From Tenebrio molitor (Eukaryota > Arthropoda > Insecta > Coleoptera > Tenebrionidae): a DNA stretch of 64,000 bases. A program made the position numbers and the translations under genes. The notes under the pieces are model-generated. The model did no database searches, was not told the origin of the DNA, and saw only the letters and a program-made list of their open reading frames with translations. Location of the stretch: positions 14,880,001-14,944,000 of the forward strand of contig NC_091046.1 of the NCBI RefSeq assembly GCF_963966145.1. Reading direction: 5' to 3'. Positions within the stretch are counted from its first letter, which is position 1. Each line of letters begins with the position of its first letter. Below are positions 45,729 to 56,895 of this stretch, in pieces.

Positions 45729-46099
45729 TACTATGCCGGCCAAAAAATTTTGGCCGTCATTGTCTGTCAATTCAAAAAAAAAATTATTGTAATCCGTACT
45801 TTATTGTCATCATGATTACCGTCTTGATTATGAACGTTATTTTTTGGGTGGTAAATTTCAAAACTCAAAAATATTTTGTCATTTCTACTACACAGAAAGT
45901 TTGCCTCAGGTTATCTAGGTACGACTGCTCTAATTTTGTTCATTTATGTTGGATTTTTGGAATAGCTGAGCTTCAAACAGTTTCAATTGATTGTCAAAAT
46001 GACAAGAATCGAAAGTGGGGTTACAATTCCTAAAGGTTTATTTACACTTTACTTGAATGTCAAGAAAGTGACGGCCAAAATTTTTTGGCCGCCATAGTA
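45729..46099. mobile_element. MITE family Y, copy 1 (ends TACTATG(C/G)CGGCCAAAA)
   Basis: Inverted ends of about 33 bases. At the left TACTATGCCGGCCAAAAAAT is followed by TTTGGCCGTCA, which is itself a small palindrome. Plus-strand frames inside this copy and copy 2 are similar to each other, but as part of a repeat without transposase motifs they are probably not genes. Confidence 0.85.
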
Positions 46100-46411
46100 A
46101 CACCGAATAATTAGGATAAAAATTAAAAAAAAAGAGAATTCAGTATAATTTCTTGTAATTACCTGATTAATTTTTATTGATACACATTCTATTGCGGGCA
46201 TAAAAATTGCGATATCAAATTTTCTGTCAGATTTGAAAAATTCGATGTAGTTCAAGCTTTATTGTCATTTTGCCTTTGATTATTGTCATAGAGATTTGAC
46301 ACTATTCTAACTGACAGTTTAAAAATTTACTTTATACTCCTATTTTCCTTTTCTAAATGCCCTCTTCTTTTGATAAAGGTAGATTTTGGTTGGGACTTTG
46401 CATTAAATAAA

Positions 46412-46646
46412 TACCGGGTGATCAAGAAGAACTGTTTAAGTTGGCAGTACAATTAAGAAAATTTTTTTATTCGGTTATTTATAACACTGCAACCGAATAT
46501 GTTTTGTTGGATTACTTGACAAATATCTGATGTAGGTATAGTATTAACAAGGACAAGCCATCAACAACCGAAAGTTACTCCTGTTATATGATTTAAAATA
46601 CAATTCAGTGTTACCAACTTAAACAGTCCTTCTTGATCACCCCGTA
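46412..46646 (+). mobile_element. MITE family X, copy 3
   Basis: 235 bp with ends TACCGGGTGATCAAGAAGAA and its complement. Same orientation as copy 2. Confidence 0.92.
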
Positions 46647-46765
46647 TTTACAACACTTAATGACAAACGTTAATCAATTCAAAGTAGGGTTAGAAACAGA
46701 TAAGGGTCATTTCACATTAAAAGTCAAGACAGTGATGTTGATGTCCCACTTTTTTTGCTCTCAAT

Positions 46766-46905
46766 AGTACTATCGCGGCCAAAATACTTTGGTCGTCACT
46801 TTTTGACACTTCAAATGTAAATAAAGTATTAATGTCAATATACATGACGATTACAAATTATTCTTGTCAAAAATATGGCATCTTCAGTTTTTATTAAATA
46901 TCGAA
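46766..46905. mobile_element. MITE family Y, partial copy
   Basis: TACTATCGCGGCCAAAATAC then TTGGTCGTCAC and TTTACATTTGAAGTG-like sequence match the inverted right end of copy 1. The other end is missing. Confidence 0.6.
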
Positions 46906-47548
46906 TCGTCTTACTTGCTTCTGAAGGTTGTCTAAACCGCGACCATGTTGATCTTTTGCTTTTGAATCCTGCCTCCGCAGCTGGGATATACCCCACTTAG
47001 AAAATTAGAAATTAAAAAAAACTAACAAATATTATTCAACGAGCGCACTCTTAAACAATGTGGAAACTATTTAAAAGTTTTAACGTATTAATTAATTAAG
47101 GATAATGTTTAATTGGTAAAAAACATATTGAAATTCAATTACGGCAACAGGCGTAAAAATAGATTATATAGGGTATAAAGCGCCCAATATTGTAAATATG
47201 TACCTACTAAAACTGAAAACATCAGACTTGGACCACAAATAATCGTGTTTCACTAACTTTTTTTAATCAGCTTGATGAAGCTTACACCTTTTTTCGTTCA
47301 TTAGTTCATTTAATTTTAATTTGGTCACGCAAAATGACAAAAAAATATACATACATATTAGGTACACCTTAAAATTTCAACTTTCATTCTTTGTAAAAGA
47401 ATACAATACATATTTCAATATTTTGTTTCTTAAATAATAATTTTAGAAACGATTTATTTATATGTACAGGAATCTACAGATAAAAATTTGATCAAACTTC
47501 CCCAAACAAGAATTAAATAACATTTATACCAACGACACAGATATTACG
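46906..47548. other. AT-rich DNA, nothing recognised
   Basis: No bounded element or exon supported. Confidence 0.35.
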
Positions 47549-48412
47549 TACAGTATGGAAACTACTTATGGAATAAATTCAGTAATTTCAAAACTAATGA
47601 CATTTGTCAAAAACGCTGAAAAAGGTCAATTTTTATTTCTCATAATGCTTATTTTAAGTTGCTTCATTTGTTCATGACGTTATTCATTTTTGAGCTATGA
47701 CGTCATCACCAATTTTTTTAAATGACAACCCCAACTTTTTTCTTCTCTCTCTGATACATCTTCCCACTACCTCAACGTTGAATAAAAAAAATTGGTACTT
47801 TACATAACAAATGACAAATTTTACTTCAAAAATTTAATTTAATTTTTGATGTAAAAATTTTAATTCAGCTCAAACAATAACAAACATCTAAGATTAACAA
47901 TAAAATTTAATGTGAATGTTGAAATTGTCCCCCGCCAACCATTTGGCACTCACCGACACTTTGTACACAGCGCTCAATAATGTCAGGGCTTATTTGCTCC
48001 ATTTCAGCGCGAATTCTCTGTCTTAAATCTTCTAAATTGTTTGGTCTACTAAAATAAATCTTCTGTTTTAAATAAACCCATACAAAAGAATTTTTACGTT
48101 AAAAATTAAATTAAATTTTTGAAATAAAATTTGTCATTTTCTCAAAAAAATTGTTATGTAAGGTACCAATTTTTTTAATTCGTTGTTTAGTTAGTAAGAA
48201 GGGCTATCGGAAAGGGAAGAAAAAAGTGGGGGTTGTCATTTCAAAAAATTGATGATGACGTCATAGCTCAAAAATGAATGACGTCATGAACAAATGACGC
48301 AACTTAAAATAAGCACTATAAGAAATAAAAATTGACCTGTTTCAGCGTTTTCAACAAGTGTCATTAGTTTTGAAATTACTGAATTTATTCCATAAGTAGT
48401 TTCCACAATGTA
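47549..48412 (-). mobile_element. Foldback DDE transposon relic, copy B
   Basis: 864 bp. The arms, TATGGAAACTACTTATGGAA onward, are inverted over about 350 bases and include the shared blocks AAATGACAACCCC and AATTGGTAC(T/C)TTACATAAC. The unpaired centre on the minus strand reads PNNLEDLRQRIRAEMEQIS, then PDIIERCVQSVGE and a stop. This is the C-terminal tail of a Tc1/mariner-like transposase, as in copies A and C. Confidence 0.85.
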
Positions 48413-49257
48413 TACAGTGCGTTCGTAAAGTTCGGAATAAATTCGATAAAACTGTAAGTATTAATTTCTGAGAAAAATTCTCAAACCGGTCAACTTTGTT
48501 TTTAAAAACTGCATTGTTCAGTACTTTACTTATGTTGACAGCTTGTCATCTCTTAATAATGACGTCATCAATATTTTTTTTAAATGACAACCCCCATTTT
48601 TTTCTTATTTTTCTAGTACACCTTTATACTAGCTAAACGATCAATGAAAAAAATTGATACTTTACATTACAATTTTTTTGAGAAAATGACAAATTTTTAA
48701 CGTAACATTTTTTTTTCATTGGGTTTAGTTACAATTTTTAGTTTATTTTAATAGACCAAACAATGTAGAAAATTTGCGACAGAGAATTCGTGCTGAAATA
48801 GAACAAATAAGCCCTGACATTATTGAGCGCAGTGCACAAGGTGTCGGTGAGTACCAAATAGTTGGCGGGAGGCAATTTCAACATTTGCGTTAAATTTTAT
48901 TGTTAACCTTAGATGTTTGTTTGTTTTTGTTTGAGGTCAATTACAATTTTTACATTAAAAATTAATTAAGTCATTTTCTCAAAAAAATTCTTAAGTAAGG
49001 TATCATTTTTTTTTAATAGTCGTTTAAGTAGTAGGAAGGTCCACCGGTCTACCAGAAAAAGATAAAACAATTGGGGGTTGCCATTTAAAAAATATATTGA
49101 TGACATCATTATTATGATATGACAAGCTGTCAACATAAATAACGTACTGTACAACATGCAGTTTTTAAAAACAAAGTTGACCTCTTCATGGATTTTTCTC
49201 AGAAATTAATACTTATAATTTTATCGAATTTATTCCGAACTTTACGAACGCACTGTA
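48413..49257 (+). mobile_element. Foldback DDE transposon relic, copy C
   Basis: 845 bp directly abutting copy B. Ends TACAGTGCGTTCGTAAAGTT and the inverse. The centre on the plus strand encodes RPNNVENLRQRIRAEIEQIS, then PDIIERSAQGVGEYQIVGG. The inner arm sequences resemble those of A and B, while the terminal 40 bases differ. Confidence 0.85.
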
Positions 49258-49899
49258 TGCTGAAACCATACAGGATGTCCCAGAGTTGAGAAAATGCTCC
49301 ATAACTTGTTTGTTATTAAAGATACCAACTTTTACTTTTTTCTAGATGATAGCTACGCTTCTATTCTACTGCACATTCGGAAAATATTGCGGTATATATA
49401 CAGTGTGTCTCAATATTATAAAAACACTAAAGTTATGTTTTTTAAACGGAACCTACCCAGTTTGATTTTATTTTTGAATTCTATGCTAAATTATGAATCA
49501 AATTTATATAGGTCGTTTTTACTTATCTTATTTTTGAACAGTGGCGCTTTTTTTACCAGAATTTCGAATTGCAGGGGTCCCTTCGAAAATTCGTATCTTC
49601 CAAATTGCACATAAATTAAAATGATTGACGCTGTTTGATTTCTGAATGTTTGCCGCATCTGCTGAGTGTTTACTCAACAACCTGCTCAGTCGCATATGCC
49701 TACTGCGATTTTTTAAACATAACAAACTAAAAATGTCAAAAAATCATTTTTTTTCAAATAGCACCCCGTATTTATTATTGCACCGGTCGAAAGCTTTTTT
49801 GACAAGCTTTTGAACAATATGAGGTTTGTAAAAACAGTGATCAAGTACTGCGGTTTTCTCCTTCTTTTCCAAATCCAAGTCAATCATCTTTTCACGTGG
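49258..49899. other. Transposon-end debris, no gene supported
   Basis: TACAGGATGTCCCAGAGTTG near 49268 and TACAGTGTGTCTCAATATTA near 49399 look like element starts. Matching right ends were not found. Confidence 0.4.
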
Positions 49900-50281
49900 T
49901 ACTATGGCGGTCAAAAAATTTTGACCGTCTGTTTCTGTCACTTCAAAAAAAAAAATTGTAAGCCATACTTTATTGTCATTATGATTATTGTCTTGATTAT
50001 CATTGGTACTTTTTGGGTGGTAAATTTCAAATCTCGAAATTATTTTGTTATTTTCTACTACACAGACGTTTACCTCAGGTTATCTATGTACGACTGCTCT
50101 AATTTTGTTCATTCATGTCGGATTTTTGGAATATCTGAGCTTTAAACAGTTCAAATTGATTGTCAGAATAACAATATGCATGTCAAAATGACAAGAATCG
50201 AAAGTAGGGTTACGGTTCCTAAAGGTTTATTTACACTTTACATGAATGTCAAGAGAATGCCGGCTAAAATTTACTACTATT
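49900..50281. mobile_element. MITE family Y, copy 2
   Basis: Starts TACTATGGCGGTCAAAAAAT and is clearly similar to 45729-46099 over its length (for example TTTTTGGGTGGTAAATTTCA). The right end (ATGCCGGCTAAAATT) is eroded. Confidence 0.8.
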
Positions 50282-50355
50282 GGGAACAAATTACTTTGGG
50301 CGTCAAAGTCAGTTGAGTGACATATAGTTGTAAAGCAAGCATTATACTAAGGACA

Positions 50356-50640
50356 ACGTAACATTTTATCTGCCCCGCCCATTTCATTTTCTTAGTTACC
50401 AATCAAATATGTAGGTTGTTAAGACGATCTGATTTACACAGTAAAAATTTCTGACATTCGAATTGTCTTCATGACATTTTATTTTTTAGAACCTAAAACA
50501 ATAATTGTGGACTTGACAGCAAAATTCTAACCTTAACTTTTTTACGTGGCAAATGTGATGAAAAGTTGTACAGATTGAATCTGGCTTTGATTCTGATTGG
50601 TCAATTTTAGTGGGCGGAGCAGATAAAAAGTTATAACGGC
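50356..50640. mobile_element. Short inverted-repeat element (TTTATCTGCCCCGCCCA)
   Basis: GTAACATTTTATCTGCCCCG with CCCA and, a few bases on, ACCAATCA is mirrored at the right by TGATTGGTCAATTTTAGTGG with GCGGAGCAGATAAAAAGTTAT. The interior is non-coding. Confidence 0.6.
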
Positions 50641-50777
50641 AATACTATAGAATGTTTAACCCTATTTTTTACTACTGTCAACCATTGTCACTGTCAGATT
50701 CATCATTGCAAAATGTTAAATACCGAATGAGAAATTCCAAGGAGGAAAAATTGAAAAAGGCAACAAGGCAATTTTCG

Positions 50778-50815
50778 CTTCCTTGCTTCTGAGGGATTCC
50801 TCAGAAGCAAGGAAG
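50778..50815. repeat. Perfect 17-bp hairpin, 4-base loop
   Basis: CTTCCTTGCTTCTGAGG, loop GATT, exact complement. It is not followed by a U-tract typical of a terminator, and the setting is eukaryotic, so no function is assigned. Confidence 0.95.
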
Positions 50816-50965
50816 ACGAATCTAAATTTTTGAACAGTGGAAGGTGCCACATTTTTGACAAGAGAAAAGTCAATAATTTGAAATTGTCATCAATGTTGAC
50901 TTAACGTTAATGCTTGGTTTACATTAATTTTTTTTGAAGTGACAGGAAAATGATGACCAAAGTGT

Positions 50966-51885
50966 TTTGACCCAGGCGGTCTCAAGTTACAGGCCATGAC
51001 ACTGGCTGTGTTGCCACATTTCCTGCTAGGCCATTCCATGACCTACCGTGTTCCAAAAATTTTGAAACGAATTCGATATTTAAAATAAATTTTGACAAGT
51101 CCTTGGTCAAATTCGTCAAACTGAATTAAAAATGTCATTTAAGTTTTGCGTACCAAATTGCAACTCAAATTATGCGTCTTCTTCTTCAAATTACGTAGGT
51201 AGCTAAATGCTTTTATTTAAGTTTCCATCAAATGAGGAAACAAAGCCAATTCGGAAAGAGGTTTTAAAAATCGAAGAGTGAAGAATTCGCTTGTGCCAAA
51301 GATTTTAGAACAGTTATCAATGGGGACAAAATGAAGCGACTTGTGCCAAACGCGGTGCTAATAACTTCTAATTACGAAGAAATTACACTTTGGGAAGAAA
51401 TAATCAAAATTAGTAATGACGACACAATCACTGGAGAAAATCTTTTGGTTTTAAAAACGAATATTGAAGTCAGACTGGGAAGCAAGTTACAAGAAATGGG
51501 ATGGGATTTAGGCAATGGGGAGAACAAATTGTTATATTTAAGTTGGAAATGCGCGTCAGTTTATAACCAAACAGTTTCAATAGTCCGGAACACAGCAGAG
51601 CATCTAAAATATTATCAGTAATGAGCACCGTTATTTTTCTGTCCCTAAGGTGGTTTTAAACTATATGTTACAATGCGATTATACATTTTTGAACTGTCGT
51701 AAAATTAGATCACTCATATTTGACAAATGTACCTAAATACAATGACAGGTTTAGTGGATTTCGATTTTTTTCAGTAAATGTTGATGAAGCAATGTTGTCA
51801 GGCTGTGGTAGGCCATTCCATAGCACACTGCCTTTGGTCAGTGTCATGGCCTGGTAAATGTAGATCGCCTTGGTTTTGACCCCAA
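50966..51885. repeat. About 90-bp inverted repeats flanking the THAP relic
   Basis: The left copy (50966-51058) contains CAGGCCATGACACTGGC and AGGCCATTCCATGACCTACC. The right copy, reversed, contains CAGGCCATGACACTGACC and GGAATGGCCTACCACAG. The reversed right copy also reads as protein-like sequence (YQAMTLTKGSVLWNGLP) resembling LINE tails. Confidence 0.6.
51132..51621 (+). pseudogene. THAP-domain relic
   Basis: MSFKFCVPNCNSNY gives the first two cysteines (C-x3-C) of a THAP zinc finger. After an in-frame stop the same frame continues LFKFPSNEETKPIRKEVLKI (the F.FP motif). After a frameshift FACAKDFRTVINGDKMKRLV with PNAVLIT matches the end of the domain (C...DF......kRLxPxAVPt). The frame then stays open to 51621. 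THAP domains bind DNA and occur in P-element transposases and in host THAP proteins. With a stop and a frameshift this copy is inactive. No transposase core follows. Confidence 0.75.
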
Positions 51886-52344
51886 TAGTACGCTTTGACA
51901 ATTCCTTCAAATACATAATCTCACTTTTATCATAATTTTAATGTAGGTATATTAAATCATTAACCAAGATAACTCTCGCTAGTTAGTTCTAAAACGAACT
52001 GTTTTCTTTTTTGTAAAAGAAATAATTTACACTAGCTGGTTCGCTGAATAAATTACATCAGTGGTTTGACAGCTGATACAGCTACGTCATCACGAGAGTA
52101 CTTGAATAAAAAAAAAATTAAACACACGTGACATACAACATTATAATATTGATATCTGAAGAACAATGACATTACAGATATTTTCCTAACACAAAAAAAT
52201 TAATGACACAATTATTAAGAACATAAATCTAGCGAAAATAATTTGATAATTTACAACACACAAATTTTTGAAAAAACTGCAAGCAGAAAAAAATTATCAA
52301 CTAATTACTGATGCACATATTGCGGTCAACTCGGCGGTCAATGG
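51886..52344. other. AT-rich DNA, no gene supported
   Basis: Short dyads only (CTCTCGCTAGTTAG near 51970). Confidence 0.35.
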
Positions 52345-52570
52345 TACAGTTGGCTTCAAAAAAAACGGGAAATGAAATTTGACCTAATGTGAATTGGAAA
52401 TTTAATTTGTCAATTTATGGCAATTTGTGTCTGTTTGACAGTAGTATTTCTGACACATAAGTGCAGTTTTTTTAACCTAAATTCTTGAAGGCCGTTTCAA
52501 ACTATAAAAATTTAATAAAACCTGACAGAAATTTTTCTGACAGTTCCCGTTTTTTTTGAAGCCAACCGTA
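52345..52570. mobile_element. MITE family Z, copy 2
   Basis: 226 bp with ends TACAGTTGGCTTCAAAAAAA and the inverse. Close in sequence to 57868-58103, with small indels. Confidence 0.92.
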
Positions 52571-53088
52571 ATCTATATGTATTTTGATTTTCCCATCTCC
52601 GCAGACTTACCTCGACCACGATAGTCTCAGGTAGGTTCTCAAAAGTGTAATGGCGAAACCTTTCCAATTGCAAAAAAGCTTGTGAAAGTTTGGAGCAATT
52701 AATATGTTATTTAGTGTGGACTAGAAACAAAACATGATTCAAATAGGTAGCTTACTGCAGGACATAGAGCATCGCCGCTCAACAGTCAATATGCATGAAT
52801 GTTTTTATGTGAAAACAGACTGCTCAACATTATTAAAACACTGAAAACTAATCTGTTTCAACATTAAAAATCCACCACCTGTTGAATTATGTTTCATTTA
52901 TTTTTCATGTGCAATTAATTGTTTGTAAGCAGTGAACAATAATTTTTTTCTTCATTGTACTGTAAAGAAATTTGAGAATATGTCTGTAATTTATACAACT
53001 TATATGGATCATGTTGTAAAAATATTTACTTTTTTAAAATATGTAGTTTCATAAAATTATGAAACTTTTTTTCAATAAACAAAATAAA
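52571..53088. other. AT-rich DNA, nothing recognised
   Basis: No bounded element or exon. Confidence 0.35.
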
Positions 53089-54081
53089 TATAGTTGACTC
53101 AAGTTGCAAAAAACCACTTATCATTTGCAACAGTATTTTTTCAATAGGTACCTATTTGTGAACCAAATAAAGGCACAAAACAACCAGAAAATCATAGTTT
53201 GGATTTAATATTTTCCATATACCTAAGTACAGTTTTAAAGTACCGGGTGAGATGAGTTTTATCGTCAGCACGATTAACCCTATTAAAAAATTAGTAAAAA
53301 TTATGAAACTTTAGGGTTACATTCCCTTGATATAAGACTTCAAATGTGTGTAATCAATTTTCACTTATCACTAAATTCAGAGCCATAAAATTTAAAAAAT
53401 CGATTTTGAGCAAAAAAAAATTTTTTTTCGTACACGCTCATAATTCACAATTAATTCAAAGAACACATTTACGAAATTCACATCAAAAGAAAATTATTCG
53501 TTTTTGAATTATTCCAATTTTAACATTAAGAGGGAAAAATGACCAAGATTTACAACTGCAGTGTCATAAATAAATATCTCATTGTTGGGAACATCTGTTG
53601 ACCACTTTTCTAGTAATTCTTAAGTCCCTAAAGGGTATCATAAATAACCTACGTCAACTTCTTTTGTGGAACTGACCGCCCAATTTAATAATAAATCATA
53701 GCTAAATTTTAGGCCTTAATATCAAATTCCGTTTATTTCAAAAACCGGTGATGTCTTCATGATTTCAATGACACCAAATTTTTCCTGAATGTTTGAAAAG
53801 ACTCTCAGTGAAAAATTATGTAAATTAATGTAGCAGTTATTGAATTAAAACAAAATCTTTACCTGTTTTATTGAAAATTTTGAAATGTTTACGGACTGTT
53901 CTAGAGTGATACACAATAATTCCTGAATTTTTTGAGAATTTTATATTGATTAGAAGTGGATGTTTTCGCACTGACGATAAAACTCATCTCACCCGGTACA
54001 TAATGTAATTTCAAATAACTAATGCCATAAAAGTGCTGTTGCAAAGGCGAAGTGGTTTTTTGCAACTTGAGTCAACTATAT
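53089..54081. mobile_element. MITE (about 230 bp) split by a nested 759-bp element
   Basis: Ends TATAGTTGACTCAAGTTGCA (continuing AAAAACCACTT) and the inverse. The middle is interrupted by 53241-53999. Confidence 0.85.
53241..53999. mobile_element. Nested element, ends TACCGGGTGAGATGAGTTTT
   Basis: Perfect inverted ends of 29 bases (TACCGGGTGAGATGAGTTTT, then ATCGTCAGC) next to TA. The interior is AT-rich without a transposase motif. Confidence 0.92.
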
Positions 54082-54494
54082 GTACTGTCATCAAAGCCAA
54101 AAAAATTCATTTCACTTGCAAATAATAACTTCTTTAATAATACATATTTCATTACACTACTCATGGATTACATATTATAGTTTGTTATAATATAAAAATA
54201 AAATATGTAGTATATTATAATAATAACAAAGAATAAAGCTGAAATCATACTTAAACTGATTTCTTTGAATAGAAGAGGATTGCCGAAACTGTATTTGTAT
54301 TCAGGATTACGTTTTTGTAAGAACTGATTATTTTCTAGATTACAGCAGACGCTCCTTTATTTAACAACATTGTAAAGTTACTATTTACAAGTAAAACAGT
54401 GTTAACATGGTTTTCCCGAAACTTTCATTAAATTATCAGTGAGTACATAATCCAAACAAAGTATAAAAAATATATGAACCAATTCAGTGTTTGT

Positions 54495-54995
54495 TACAAT
54501 TAATTTTTGAGGTGAAGAGAAGGGTATTTCTGAATTTCTTTTTGCCGCAACCCATTATACACATTGCAACAATATCTTGATTTCAAATTTTGAAAATAAT
54601 TATAACTGAATCCACGATGGCTCTTAGTCCTGTCTCTTTGACGTTAAAGCAAAAAATCTTTGTCAATTCGAAAAATTTGTTTTTACAATAATGATGAAAA
54701 AACTGACATGCTCCTCATTTATGGAGAGTGTGGAAAGAATTCTGTCGCCTCTGCGGATGTTTACAAGCCGATGGTAGACACTTCAAACACCTTTTACATT
54801 AACTTAATTTATTTGTTGAATTTTGATTAAATACAGGGTATCTGCCAATCTGACATTTCTGACAAATCTACCCAACTTACTTCGATTTCTAATTTAAAAT
54901 AAATAACACATTTGATTTAGTAGTTACTGACATTGGTATTGTTGATTGCGGCAAAATAAAAATTCAGAAATACCCCTCTCGTGAATAATCCTGTA
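54495..54995. mobile_element. Eroded MITE
   Basis: GAGAAGGGTATTTCTGAATTTC and TTTGCCGCAA near the left match, inverted, TTGCGGCAAAATAAAAATTC and GAAATACCCCTCTC near the right end, which closes with CCTGTA. A further TACAGGGTATCTGCC lies inside at about 54835. Confidence 0.6.
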
Positions 54996-56111
54996 TATAA
55001 AATTTCGACAATTTAATTTAATTATAAGTCGCGATTTCTCGCGTGCGCGTATACGATGCCCCACCCGGTATGTGGTTATGTATTCCACTAAAGTAAATAA
55101 TTTTATTTATTTTATTAATTAACCAATCAGATAATAATCATTTATAACAGATTAAACAATGAACGAAAAATAATCATAAAATATTCAGTGAGCAAAAAGA
55201 ATAATGAAAAATCAATTTCTATATCGATGGAAAGTCGACTCCTTTAAACTGAAGATTAAAGTGAAAAGATGTGAAACCATTTTTGGAAGCTAGTTTCTCT
55301 AAAAGAAATCTGTAGCAAAATACAAGCTAAACAAGTATTTTCTTAAGCATATTCAACTGCTTTTAAGATGTTCTTTTATGTTAAATTTAAAAGTAAGCAG
55401 AGGGCATTTTTATTCTTCTAATAACTTTACAATAAACAGCAACAATATAAAACAGGTCCACATTGTTCAAAATTTCATGTTATTGATGAAAATATAAATA
55501 TATGAAACAATTTTCTGAAATTTACACCCTACCAATTGATGCAATGTTATGGATAAAATTAGCCAATCCTTTTCCTTGTGTGAATCTATGTTCAGTTTTG
55601 TTTAATATTGAATTTGCCCTTTTTTGCTTTAAAATATGTATTTATTTCTTTGATGCAAGAGCATGGAGCTATCAACATCTAGACATAACCTATACAAAAT
55701 TGTTCTCGGTTCCATTATTACGGTACACACTTTTTCTAGAAGATATGTAAGCAGCGTATATACATTTGTGTTATTCAGCGGTCTATTTTTACGTTAATGT
55801 TCTACAAATAAATTAAATAAGTAGGCAATCTCCATAAATAATAGAAATCTTGGACCATATCCTGCTGAGAATTGGTAAATGTCACTTGTTCAATCTTGCT
55901 TGCATTAGTCACGTATTTATTTGTATAATTCGTATTTAATAAGTCACTGCAAGAGAGTAATGTTAAAAACAATTTTAACGAATTATGATCTAACAGAAAG
56001 TCCAGTCATAAATGTTAAACCCCCAGAGGTCATCTTATTTAAAACATAGGTAATTGAATTAACACCACAGAAGCCATCAGTAATTAACGATATAAAATAT
56101 ATAGTACTCAC
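54996..56111. other. AT-rich DNA, no gene supported
   Basis: An 82-codon plus-strand frame (55502-55750) is unrecognised. No splice support. Confidence 0.35.
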
Positions 56112-56215
56112 CAACACTATCTGTTGTCGATTTTCCACAAATTCGAAATAATTATCACAATAATATTGAATGTAAACACACTAGCACCATAACTGCAATT
56201 CGTTTCTGACAGCCG
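56112..56215 (-). other. Candidate distal 5' leader exon
   Basis: On the minus strand a GC-richer stretch (GTAGCTGTCGGCTGTCAGAAA) ends at the strong donor AGTGTTG|GTGAGTACT. The next minus-strand gene start downstream is the WDR47-like gene, so this may be its distal promoter and leader. That would require a 19-kb intron. The upstream limit is estimated. Confidence 0.35.
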
Positions 56216-56837
56216 ACAGCTACAGAGGTTGACATTTTATCAATATTGCCGCCAACCTTCGAGCATTTATGAGCATATTCTGCAAGCATCAAATGCTTAA
56301 AATATGTAATGTTATTAAATAACGGTGTCTTTTAAACTAGTAATTAATTATTTCTTTCAGTGTCAAAAATGCGAAAAAAATTAATTGGCGGAGAATTTTA
56401 GGGAATTCTAATAAGTATTGGCAGCACTGAACTGACGGAGAACTTATCGATTACCGCGGAAAATATTTCTTTGAAGCCAAGTTTGAATCGTTGTAGTAAA
56501 ACATCTTTGTTGTGTTAAATATAAATATACCCATAGATTTACCATTCTAGTGTCGGCTGATTTTAACATTAAATTATTTAATAATTTAAATAATTTAATA
56601 CATATTAAACAGCTAGCAAATTACTGGCTCAGTTGTATTGTTGGTTGCAGCACAATAAATAAAATATTTTTAGGAAAATTACATAATTCTACAAAAAATC
56701 CATAACTATTAATTAAGTAAGTGCTTGAATGTATAAATATTTAATCTTAATCAACTATATTATTACCAATAAACAACTAAGAAATTGAGTCCAGTTTCTT
56801 AGCACTGAACCAATACTTAAAAAAATTAGTAGTTTGT

Positions 56838-56895
56838 TAACCCTCCACCACCCAGCGGCAAGGCAATTTTGCCGGAGTACATACACTATCACCAG
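56838..56895 (-). mobile_element. Non-LTR retrotransposon 3' tail, copy T4 (partial)
   Basis: On the minus strand GTACTCCGGCAAAATTGCCT then TGCCGCTGGGTGGTGGAGGG matches the end of T1-T3. Confidence 0.75.

Noticed and set aside
45812..50145. Similar plus-strand frames (WVVNFK...DCSNFVH) at 45812 and 49810
   Set aside because: Shared only because both lie in copies of MITE family Y. They are short, without transposase motifs, and differ by frame breaks.
50778..50815. Intrinsic transcription terminator
   Set aside because: A stem-loop alone without a following T tract, in eukaryotic DNA. No transcript is defined nearby.
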